From assembly GCF_001423765.1 (NCBI RefSeq), contig NZ_LMPG01000001.1:6073-70072 (forward strand): 64,000 nt of DNA, read 5' to 3'. This document shows positions 18,348-26,160 of this stretch, piece by piece. The DNA comes from Sphingomonas sp. Leaf343 (lineage in GTDB: Bacteria > Pseudomonadota > Alphaproteobacteria > Sphingomonadales > Sphingomonadaceae). The position numbers and the translations under genes were made by a program. Within the stretch, counting starts at the first letter, position 1; the number at the start of each line of letters is the position of its first letter. The notes beneath the pieces are model-generated. The model searched no databases. It saw only the letters and a list, made by a program, of their open reading frames with translations, and had not been told where the DNA came from.

Positions 18348-21300
18348 ATGACCCGATCAGCACTCCGCCACGTCGGCACGCCTATCGCGCTCCTGCTCGG
18401 CACCGCCTCCTGGCCGGCATTGGCCCAGAGTGCATCGACGCAGACCGTCGACCAGCCGGCACCCACCGCATCGTCAAGCAGCAGCGCCACGACCGTGCCG
18501 ACGCCGACGACGCAGGATGGCGCGGGCAACACCGCCCCGACCGAGATCAATTCGACACAGGACGCCGCGGCGGATCCGTCGGCGACCGGCAATCAGGACA
18601 TCGTCGTCACCGGCTACCGCGCCTCGCTGCAAAGCCAGGCCAACGCCAAGAAGAACTCGATCGGGTTCACCGACACGATCTTTGCCGAGGATATCGGCAA
18701 GTTTCCCGACACCAACATCGCCGAATCGGTCAACCGCATTCCCGGCGTGACCATCAGTCGTGAAGTCACCGGCGAGGGCGCGAACGTCGCGATCCGCGGT
18801 CTGGGCACCAACTTCACCCGCGTGCTGCTCAACGGCGCACCGGTCGCGATCGCATCCGTCCGCTTCGATGCGCAGAGCACTAATCGCGAAGTCGATCTCG
18901 ACCTGATCCCGACAGAGTTGTTCACGCAGTTGACGGTCAGCAAGTCGCCGATCGCCAGCCAGCTGGAGGGCGGCGCCGCCGGTACCGTCAACCTGCGGTC
19001 GGCGCGGCCGTTCGACAATCCCAAACCGTATGTCAGCTATGGCTTTCAGGGGTCGAAGGTCAGCGGCGCCGACAAATGGGGCTATCGCGGCTATGCGCTG
19101 GCCAGCGCCACGTTCGGCAATTTCGGCATTCTGGTCGGCGGTGCGGCGGTCAAGAACCGCTTTCAGGTCGACGGATACGAGACGATCGGCTTCACCAATC
19201 CCAACCTGACGGCCGCGCAGAACACCGGAACGCGCAATGCCACCGGCGGCGGCAACTTCACGATCCCGGCGACCGTGCCGGCCAATGCGGGTAACGGGCT
19301 GGTTCCGGGTACCGTCATCGATCAGGCGTTCCTGCTGGCGCGCAATCCCGGTGCGACGATCCAGCAGATCGACAACGGCCTGCTGCCGCGCCTCAGCCGT
19401 CCCCGCAACGAGGTCGGCGAGCGCACCCGGTACAACGGACTGGTGTCGCTGGAATGGCGTCCGAGCGATGCGCTGCATTTCTACGTCGACGGCATGTATG
19501 CCAAGCGCGATACGGATTTCGAACGCTCGGCAATGAACTGGGTGGTGCGCAACGGCGCGGCCATCCCGCTGAACACCACCTATGACCAGGCGGATTGCTC
19601 GGCCGGCTGCACCGTCACCGGCGGTACCTACGCCAATTCCCAGTTCTTCCTGGAATATCGCCCCTATCGCGACCGGCAGGATTACTGGGGCGTCAATCCC
19701 GGCATGGAGTTCACGATCAACGACTCCATCAAGGGTGATCTGCAGGCCAACTACACGAAGAGCAATTTCCGTCGCGAAAGCCCGACGGTGCTGGTCATCA
19801 CCCCGCCTAGCAGCGGCGTGACGGTGAACTACACCAATGGCGGCGGCATCCCGACGGTGTCGACCAACATCGACCTCAACAATCCCGCCAGCTTCGGCTG
19901 GGCGGGCGGCGGCCGCGTCAACCTGAACGGCGAGGAGCGCGACACCGAGACGAAGGGCATCCGCGGCAGCCTGTTGTTCGGCGACGAGAAGCGCTTCAGC
20001 GTCCGTGTCGGCGCGGCCTATGACGATGTCAGCCGTCGCATCACGCCGTTCGACAACACCAATCCGTGGCAGGCGGCGATCTGCGGCAACAATCCCAACG
20101 TCGTGCTGCCCGGCCCGAACCGTCAGCCGATCTGCGACGGCACCAACCTTCCCGGCACCGTCGCGCCCCCGGGCTACCCGACCTATCCGGCTTATGGCAC
20201 CGGCTTTTCGGCAGGGTCGCCGCCGCTGGTCTATGCGGGTTCGATCATCCCGACCGCGGCCGTCCCCAGCTATCTGCTGCCGGGCGCGAACGGCTTCGTC
20301 ACCGTCGACTGGAACAAGTTCAAGGGCGCGACCAATTACGATGCGCTACTGGCCGGCGCGACGGAGACGGGCTCCGGCAGCAGCGGCGCCAATGGCGGCC
20401 TGATCCGGGAGAAGGTGACAGGCACCTTCGTCGAGGCCAACGGTATCTTCGACGTGGGCGACGACGATACGATCCGGCTGAACGGCGGCGTCCGCTACGT
20501 CCGCACGCAGCAGATCGTCGGCGGGCGCACCAGCATCCCCGATCCGCGCAACACGCGTGGCGGGGTGACGTGCCCCGGCGTCAGCCCGAGCTTCGCGCTG
20601 GATGGGTCCTGCTATCCGGTGCAGGTCAACTTCACGCAGACCAACCGCCTGTATTCGAACTTCCTGCCGTCGGCGAGCGTCGCCTACAGCTTCGGCACCA
20701 AGGCGGTGGCGCGCGGGTCTATCTCGCGCACGCTGACGCGGCCGGACCCGAACCAGCTTCTGCCGGGCGCGAGCTTTGTCCAGCCGTCGGCGGACGTGGG
20801 GACGCTGGGCAACAATGCCCTCAACCCCTACATCTCCGACAACCTCGATCTCGGCTTCGAATATTACACCGGCGGCGAAGGCGTCATCGCGTTCGCGGCG
20901 TTCCGCAAGTCGATCACGGGCTTCACCGTGAACGGCCTGACGACGGTGCCGTTCTCGACGCTGGAGCCGTTCGGCATCACCTTCGGCTCGCTGACGCAGG
21001 CGCAGCAGCAGGCGCTGATCGACCGGGTCCGCGGCACCGGCGTCGCGCCCGAACAGGCGTTGATCCAAATCCAGCAGCAGGTGAACGCGGACGGCAAGCT
21101 GAAGGTCAACGGACTCGAGTTCCAGCTGACGCAGCCGCTCGACTTCCTCACCCAGTATATCGGCGTCCGCGGCTTCGGCTTCCAGGGCAATCTGACGCTG
21201 ATCGACCAGAAGGGCGAGGGAGCCGGTGCGCCCGCGATCGCGCTGGGCGTCGCCCCCACGACCTACACGCTGACGGGCTATTACGAGGGCAACGGCCTCT

Positions 21301-21587
21301 CCACGCGCCTGACCTACACCTATAACGAGGGATCGCAGGGTTCGTCGCTGAACCAGAACGGCATTCCCGCGGCGGCGATCTTCGGGCGCGATTACGGACA
21401 GCTCGACTTCTCGGGCAACGTCGATCTCGGCAAGATCCTGGGCAACCCCTATCTGCCGACGCTGGTCGTCAACGTCATCAACATCACGAAAGAATCGCAG
21501 GCGAGCTACTTCCAGTTCAGCAACGCCCTGTTCAACGAGTATAATCCCGGCCGCACGCTCCTCGTCGGAATTCGTGGCCGGTTCTAG
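18348..21587 (+). CDS. TonB-dependent receptor (Xanthomonas/Caulobacter type)
   Basis: A 1079-aa outer-membrane active transporter. The signal peptide ends near ALAQ (residue 27). A Thr/Ser/Pro-rich linker follows, then a TonB box DIVVTG at 84-89. The plug domain has the DIGKFPDTNIAESVNRIPGV stretch typical of the large sphingomonad/Caulobacter sugar receptors. A long 22-strand barrel region ends in the aromatic C-terminus LLVGIRGRF. The gene directly follows a structured promoter and sits between ManD and a hexuronate-type MFS transporter. Import of a uronate-containing oligosaccharide is therefore likely, but the substrate is not shown by the sequence. Confidence 0.93.
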   Translation: MTRSALRHVGTPIALLLGTASWPALAQSASTQTVDQPAPTASSSSSATTVPTPTTQDGAGNTAPTEINSTQDAAADPSATGNQDIVVTGYRASLQSQANAKKNSIGFTDTIFAEDIGKFPDTNIAESVNRIPGVTISREVTGEGANVAIRGLGTNFTRVLLNGAPVAIASVRFDAQSTNREVDLDLIPTELFTQLTVSKSPIASQLEGGAAGTVNLRSARPFDNPKPYVSYGFQGSKVSGADKWGYRGYALASATFGNFGILVGGAAVKNRFQVDGYETIGFTNPNLTAAQNTGTRNATGGGNFTIPATVPANAGNGLVPGTVIDQAFLLARNPGATIQQIDNGLLPRLSRPRNEVGERTRYNGLVSLEWRPSDALHFYVDGMYAKRDTDFERSAMNWVVRNGAAIPLNTTYDQADCSAGCTVTGGTYANSQFFLEYRPYRDRQDYWGVNPGMEFTINDSIKGDLQANYTKSNFRRESPTVLVITPPSSGVTVNYTNGGGIPTVSTNIDLNNPASFGWAGGGRVNLNGEERDTETKGIRGSLLFGDEKRFSVRVGAAYDDVSRRITPFDNTNPWQAAICGNNPNVVLPGPNRQPICDGTNLPGTVAPPGYPTYPAYGTGFSAGSPPLVYAGSIIPTAAVPSYLLPGANGFVTVDWNKFKGATNYDALLAGATETGSGSSGANGGLIREKVTGTFVEANGIFDVGDDDTIRLNGGVRYVRTQQIVGGRTSIPDPRNTRGGVTCPGVSPSFALDGSCYPVQVNFTQTNRLYSNFLPSASVAYSFGTKAVARGSISRTLTRPDPNQLLPGASFVQPSADVGTLGNNALNPYISDNLDLGFEYYTGGEGVIAFAAFRKSITGFTVNGLTTVPFSTLEPFGITFGSLTQAQQQALIDRVRGTGVAPEQALIQIQQQVNADGKLKVNGLEFQLTQPLDFLTQYIGVRGFGFQGNLTLIDQKGEGAGAPAIALGVAPTTYTLTGYYEGNGLSTRLTYTYNEGSQGSSLNQNGIPAAAIFGRDYGQLDFSGNVDLGKILGNPYLPTLVVNVINITKESQASYFQFSNALFNEYNPGRTLLVGIRGRF

Positions 21588-21618
21588 GATCCTTGGAACC
21601 CCTCCCAGGGTACTTGCA

Positions 21619-21648
21619 GGGGCTGGCTTTCGGGCCGGCCCCCCTTTT
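21619..21648 (+). terminator. intrinsic terminator after TonB receptor
   Basis: A 9-bp GC-rich stem with one G-T wobble (GGGGCTGGC / GCCGGCCCC) and a short TTTCGG loop is followed by CCCTTTT. It starts about 30 bases after the receptor stop, so the receptor may be transcribed apart from the downstream transporter, at least in part. Confidence 0.7.
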
Positions 21649-21703
21649 CCCGGATATCGAACAGAGCATCGGGGACGCGCGTGGCTGATGTGACGATCGT
21701 GGC

Positions 21704-23050
21704 GTGCAGCGGGTGACGGTGGCCGTTCAGCCTGCCGTTCCGGACGTCGGTCCGCCCGGCGCTCTTCCGGTCAAACCGCGGGGCAATACGCGGTGGATCG
21801 TGTGTGCCCTGCTGTTCTTCGCGGTCGTGCTGAGCTACATCGACCGCCTCGTCATCTCGGTCCTGAAACCCGATCTGTCGGCCCGCTACGGCTGGACCGA
21901 GACGGGCTATGCCGATCTCGCCCTCTATTTCCAGCTCGTCTACGGCCTCGCCTATGTCGTGTCGGGGCGCATCGTCGACCGGGTCGGGGCGCGCGTCGGC
22001 TATGCGGCGGCGGTCGCACTGTGGACGGTCGGACACGTCCTCCATATCGCCTTCACCACGACGTCCGGCATGATCTGGGCGCGGCTGCCACTGGCGGCGG
22101 GGGAGGCCGCGACGTTCCCCGCCGCGCTTGCCGCCACGGCCGAATGGTTTCCGAAGCGCGAGCGCGCGCTGGCGATCGGCATCTTCAACGCCGGCTCCAA
22201 CGTCGGCGCGATCGTCACGCCGTTGTTGGTGCCCTTCATCGTCGTCACGCTGGGGCTGGGCTGGCGCGCCGCCTTCGTCGTCACGGGCGCGCTGTCGATC
22301 GTCTGGCTGCTGGCATGGTGGCGCTTCTACCGGCGGCCCGCCGATCATCCGACGCTGAGCCGGGAGGAGCGCGACTGGATCCAGTCCGAGCCGGAGGTGC
22401 CGCCGCGGCCGGTGCGCTGGTCGACGATCCTGCGCACCCGGCAGAGCTGGGCGTACATCATGGGCCGTTTCCTGATCGATCCGATCTGGTGGACCTTCCT
22501 GTTCTGGCTCCCCGACTTCTTCTCGCGCCAGTTCAACCTGTCGCTGCGGGAGTTCGGGCCGCCGCTGGTCGCGGTCTATCTGCTCGCCGATCTCGGCTCG
22601 GTCGGGGGCGGCTGGCTCAGTTCGCGGCTGATCGGGCGTGGCGCGACCGTGAACCGCGCGCGCAAGACGGCGATGTTCGCGTGCGCCCTGTGCGCGGTCC
22701 CGATCGCCTTCGCAACGGCGGCCCCGTCCATGTGGGTCGCGGTCGGGCTGATCGGCCTCGCGTGCGCCGGGCATCAGGGCTTCTCCGCCAATCTCTATGC
22801 CCTCCCGGGCGATGTCTTTCCGCGCTGGATGGTCGGATCGGTCGTCGGCCTCGGCGGGCTGGCCGGCGCGATGGGCGGCATGCTGATGGCGAAATATGCG
22901 GGCATGATCCTGGAGACGGTGGGCAGTTTCCAGCCGATCTTCCTCGTGGCGGCGGGGGCCTATCTGGTCGCGCTGCTGGTCGTCCACCTGATCGTGCCGC
23001 GCTACGCGCCGGTCGACGAGCGGACGCTGGCTGCGGAGGCGCACGCGTGA
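21704..23050 (+). CDS. MFS transporter, hexuronate/anion:cation symporter type
   Basis: About 448 aa with twelve hydrophobic segments. The start of TM1 has the SYIDRLVISVLKPDL motif (equivalent to NYxDR) seen in ExuT/GudP-like ACS-family carriers. The loop after TM2 contains SGRIVDRVGARVGY, the MFS A-motif variant. Family members carry hexuronates, glucarate or related acids with protons or cations. Context with mannonate dehydratase favours a uronate. The start is uncertain: GTG 21704 gives the longest chain, while GTG 21713 and 21719 are also in frame; no ATG lies before the first membrane segment. Confidence 0.88.
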   Translation: MQRVTVAVQPAVPDVGPPGALPVKPRGNTRWIVCALLFFAVVLSYIDRLVISVLKPDLSARYGWTETGYADLALYFQLVYGLAYVVSGRIVDRVGARVGYAAAVALWTVGHVLHIAFTTTSGMIWARLPLAAGEAATFPAALAATAEWFPKRERALAIGIFNAGSNVGAIVTPLLVPFIVVTLGLGWRAAFVVTGALSIVWLLAWWRFYRRPADHPTLSREERDWIQSEPEVPPRPVRWSTILRTRQSWAYIMGRFLIDPIWWTFLFWLPDFFSRQFNLSLREFGPPLVAVYLLADLGSVGGGWLSSRLIGRGATVNRARKTAMFACALCAVPIAFATAAPSMWVAVGLIGLACAGHQGFSANLYALPGDVFPRWMVGSVVGLGGLAGAMGGMLMAKYAGMILETVGSFQPIFLVAAGAYLVALLVVHLIVPRYAPVDERTLAAEAHA

Positions 23051-23095
23051 CCGTCCCGCAGGACACGATACGCCAGACGATATCGGGAGAGGATG

Positions 23096-23542
23096 ATGCG
23101 GATCGGACGTAGGGATGTCGCGGTCGCCGCGTGCGGCGCGATACTGGGCTGTGCGGGTCTGGCGTTCGCGGAGGGACGCGCGCCCGTGCTGGGACCGGCC
23201 GTGTTCGACTGGAACGCGATGACCGTGACCAGAACGGACACCGGCGAGGTGCGATCGATCGTGCGTCGTCCGACCGCCACGTTGCAGGAGCTGGAGATGC
23301 ACGTCACCACCCTGAATCCGGGGCTGTCGTCCCATCCGCCCCATACGCACCCGAACGAGGAACTGGTCATCGTCGACCGGGGCGAGGTGGAGACGCTGTC
23401 GGCCGGAAAATGGCAGCGGGTCGGACCGGGATCGATCATCTTCAACGCGTCCAACACGCCGCACGCGCTGCGCAATATCGGCAAGACGCCGGCACGCTAT
23501 CACGTCGTCAACTGGTCCACCGCCGCGACGCCGGCCCGATAG
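23096..23542 (+). CDS. exported cupin-domain protein
   Basis: A 148-aa single-domain cupin with a signal peptide (MRIGRRDVAVAACGAILGC...AFA). The first metal motif is PPHTHPNEELVIVDRGEVE and the second region is FNASNTPHALRNIG. Such small cupins bind a metal and often isomerise sugars or oxidise small molecules. ATG 23093 lies next to ATG 23096; the second is better spaced after GGGAGAGG. It sits in a run with the transporter upstream and two exported oxidoreductases downstream, so it probably acts on the same sugar in the periplasm. The Gly-rich n-region contains GRRD, and a Tat route is possible. Confidence 0.8.
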   Translation: MRIGRRDVAVAACGAILGCAGLAFAEGRAPVLGPAVFDWNAMTVTRTDTGEVRSIVRRPTATLQELEMHVTTLNPGLSSHPPHTHPNEELVIVDRGEVETLSAGKWQRVGPGSIIFNASNTPHALRNIGKTPARYHVVNWSTAATPAR

Positions 23543-23555
23543 GAGAGCGGACATC

Positions 23556-24725
23556 ATGGATCCCGTCAATCGACGCGCGCTGATGGGCATCGGCCTTGGC
23601 GCAGGGTTCGCGGCCGAGGCGCTGGGCCAGTCCGTCGCACAGGGCAACGCGGTGTCAGAGGTCGCGGCCCCCGCCCGGCCGGAGCCTGCCGCGAAATACC
23701 GGGTGCCGTTCGCCGTGATCGGGCTGGATCATTCCCACATCTATTCGATGACGGATGCGGTCATCCGGGGTGGCGGCGTCCTGACCGCGTTCCACGCGAC
23801 CGACCCGGCGCAGATCGCCACCTTCCGCAAACGCTACGGCGCGGTCCGGCTGGCCCGGAGCGAAGCCGAGATCCTCGACGACAAGGCGATCAGGCTGGTC
23901 GCCGGCGCCCCCGTTCCGGATCTGCGCGCGCCGCTCGGTATCCGCGCCATGCGCGCGGGCAAGGACTTCCTCAGCGACAAGCCGGCGATCACCACGCTGG
24001 CGCAACTGGCGCAGGTCCGTGCCGCGGTGAAGGAGACCGGGCGGAAGTTCGCGGTGATGTATTCGGAACGGCTGGAGGTGCGGGCCGCGGTGATGGCCGG
24101 CGACCTCATCCGGCAAGGTGCGATCGGACGGGTGGTGCAGACCATCAACATCGCCCCGCACCGGATCAGCGCGCCGTCGCGCCCGGCATGGTTCTGGGAC
24201 AAGGCACGGTACGGCGGTATCCTGACCGATATCGGCAGTCATCAGGCGGACCAGTTCGTCTTCTACACCGGCAGCAAGCGGGCGAACGTGGTCGCGGCGC
24301 AGGTCGGCAACCTCGCCAATCCCGATCATCCGGCGTTCGAGGATTTCGGCGATATGACCGTCGTGGGCGACGGCGGCACCGGATATGTCCGCGTCGACTG
24401 GTTCACGCCAGACGGCCTGCCGACCTGGGGCGACGGCCGCGCCTTCCTGCTCGGCACCGAGGGCTACATCGAGCTGCGCAAATATGTCGACGTGGCCGGC
24501 CGGCCCGGCGGGAACCACCTGTTCATGGCGGACCGCAAGGGCACGCGGTACATGGATTGCAGCAAGGTGCCGTTGCCCTTCGGTCCGCAATTCGTGACCG
24601 ACATCGTCGAGCGGACGTCGGTGGCGCAGGATCAGGACGGGGCATTGCTCGCCGCCGAACTCGTCCTGATCGCGCAGGACAGGGCGACGCGACCGGTGCT
24701 CGCGCGGCAGGGAGAGACAGCATGA
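23556..24725 (+). CDS. exported Gfo/Idh/MocA-family oxidoreductase (1)
   Basis: A 389-aa NAD(P)-dependent sugar oxidoreductase-like protein. The N-terminus VNRRALMGIGLGAGF...ALGQ is a twin-arginine export signal. The lysine motif of the family appears as LSDKPAIT (usually EKP), and the C-terminal alpha/beta domain follows. The Rossmann glycine motif is unusual: GLDHSH replaces GxGxxG just after VIG. In Zymomonas GFOR, a relative exported by Tat, the cofactor stays tightly bound and recycles in the periplasm. A similar mode is plausible here. It overlaps the next gene by ATGA. Substrate unknown, probably a sugar or glycoside from the locus. Confidence 0.85.
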   Translation: MDPVNRRALMGIGLGAGFAAEALGQSVAQGNAVSEVAAPARPEPAAKYRVPFAVIGLDHSHIYSMTDAVIRGGGVLTAFHATDPAQIATFRKRYGAVRLARSEAEILDDKAIRLVAGAPVPDLRAPLGIRAMRAGKDFLSDKPAITTLAQLAQVRAAVKETGRKFAVMYSERLEVRAAVMAGDLIRQGAIGRVVQTINIAPHRISAPSRPAWFWDKARYGGILTDIGSHQADQFVFYTGSKRANVVAAQVGNLANPDHPAFEDFGDMTVVGDGGTGYVRVDWFTPDGLPTWGDGRAFLLGTEGYIELRKYVDVAGRPGGNHLFMADRKGTRYMDCSKVPLPFGPQFVTDIVERTSVAQDQDGALLAAELVLIAQDRATRPVLARQGETA

Positions 24726-26101
24726 CGGTCGTGATCACCGGGCAAGGCGCGATCACCCGGCGGGGCGCGATGACCGGCGCGGCGGCGCTGGCATTCCCCA
24801 CCATCGTTCCCGCCAGCGTGTTCGGCGCGACGGCTCCCAGCAACCGTATCGCCATCGGTGCGATCGGCGTGGGCCGGATCAGCCGCGGGCACGACATGAA
24901 GGAAGTGCTGCGGCATGACGATGCCCATATCGTCGCGGTCTGCGATCTCGACACGAAGCGGCTGAAGGCGGGGCAGCAGTTCGTCGACGCGGCCTATGAC
25001 GGCAAGCAGGGCAAGCCCTATACCGGGACGCGCGGCCACGACGATTATCGCGACCTGATCGCCGACAAGGGCATCGACGCGGTCCTGATCTCCACCCCCG
25101 ATCATCAGCATGCGCGCCTCGCCGTCGACGCGGTCCGCGCGGGCAAGGACGTGTATCTTCAGAAGCCCGCGTCGCTGACGATCGCCGAAGGCCGGATTAT
25201 GGCGGACGCGGTGAAGGCGTCGGGGCGCATCCTCCAGATCGGATCGCAGCAGCGTGGGCAGGAGCCGTGGCCGCAATTCCACCGTGCGTGCGAGCTGGTG
25301 CGGAACGGCCGTATCGGTCAGTTGCGCCATGTCGAGATCGGGCTGCCGGGCGATCCGTCGGGGGCGGCGGCACCGCCGATGCCGATCCCGGCCAACCTGA
25401 ACTACGACGCATGGCTCGGCTCGACGCCAGAAGCCTATTACACCGAGATGCGCGTCCATCCGCAGGATTCGATCGACGCCCGGCCCGGATGGCTGCGCTG
25501 CGAGCAGTTCGGGGCGGGCATGATTACCGGCTGGGGCGCGCATCATATCGACATCGCGCATTGGGGCATGGACACCGAGCTGACCGGTCCGGTCGAGATA
25601 TGGGGAACGGCGGAGTTTCCGAAGACCGGCCTGTGGAACGTGCATGGTCCGTTCGAGACGCATGCCCGCTATGCGAACGGCATGACGATGACCATATCGG
25701 GCGTGTTCCCGAACGGGATCAAGTTCATCGGCGACGACGGCTGGATCTTCGTGACCCGGTCCGGGTCGGTGACGGCCAGCGATCCGGGTGCGGCACCGGC
25801 CGCGCCGCTCGTCGCGAGCGACGCCAAAATACTCGACAGCGTCATCAGCGCGGGGGAGGTCCACCTGCGCAAGACGCCGGAACAGCATCGCGACTGGCTG
25901 GATGCGATCCGCACGCGCGGCCCCGTGTCCGCCCCGGCGGAAATCGGGCACCGGGCCTGTTCGACCTGCCTGCTCCACTGGACGGCGATGAAGACCGGCC
26001 GGCGGCTGCGCTGGGATCCGGTGGCGGAGCGTTTCATCGGCGACGACGCGGCGAACGCGCTGCTGAGCAGGCCGCAACGCAAGGGCTATGCGATTGCCTG
26101 A
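24722..26101 (+). CDS. exported Gfo/Idh/MocA-family oxidoreductase (2)
   Basis: A 459-aa oxidoreductase of the same superfamily. The start at ATG 24722 overlaps the previous stop and gives a Tat-like leader (ITRRGAMTGAAALAFP...VFGA). The Rossmann segment is AIGAIGVGRISRG, closer to the normal glycine motif. The lysine motif is YLQKPASLT, and the catalytic histidine region GAHHIDIAHWGMD is clear. This layout is common in Tat-exported Gfo/Idh/MocA proteins of glycan loci, some of which are GH109-like NAD-using glycosidases or 3-keto-glycoside formers. It is in an operon with the cupin, oxidoreductase 1 and probably GH2. Confidence 0.9.
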   Translation: MTVVITGQGAITRRGAMTGAAALAFPTIVPASVFGATAPSNRIAIGAIGVGRISRGHDMKEVLRHDDAHIVAVCDLDTKRLKAGQQFVDAAYDGKQGKPYTGTRGHDDYRDLIADKGIDAVLISTPDHQHARLAVDAVRAGKDVYLQKPASLTIAEGRIMADAVKASGRILQIGSQQRGQEPWPQFHRACELVRNGRIGQLRHVEIGLPGDPSGAAAPPMPIPANLNYDAWLGSTPEAYYTEMRVHPQDSIDARPGWLRCEQFGAGMITGWGAHHIDIAHWGMDTELTGPVEIWGTAEFPKTGLWNVHGPFETHARYANGMTMTISGVFPNGIKFIGDDGWIFVTRSGSVTASDPGAAPAAPLVASDAKILDSVISAGEVHLRKTPEQHRDWLDAIRTRGPVSAPAEIGHRACSTCLLHWTAMKTGRRLRWDPVAERFIGDDAANALLSRPQRKGYAIA

Positions 26102-26160
26102 AAACGCCCGCCGAAACCGGCTAAGGATATCGTCGTGAACATTCCGTCGTTTACAGGAAA

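Noticed and set aside
21584..23647. 687-aa minus-strand frame opposite the MFS transporter and cupin
   Set aside because: Asp/Arg/Pro-rich low-complexity translation, while the plus strand has a clear twelve-helix transporter and cupin.
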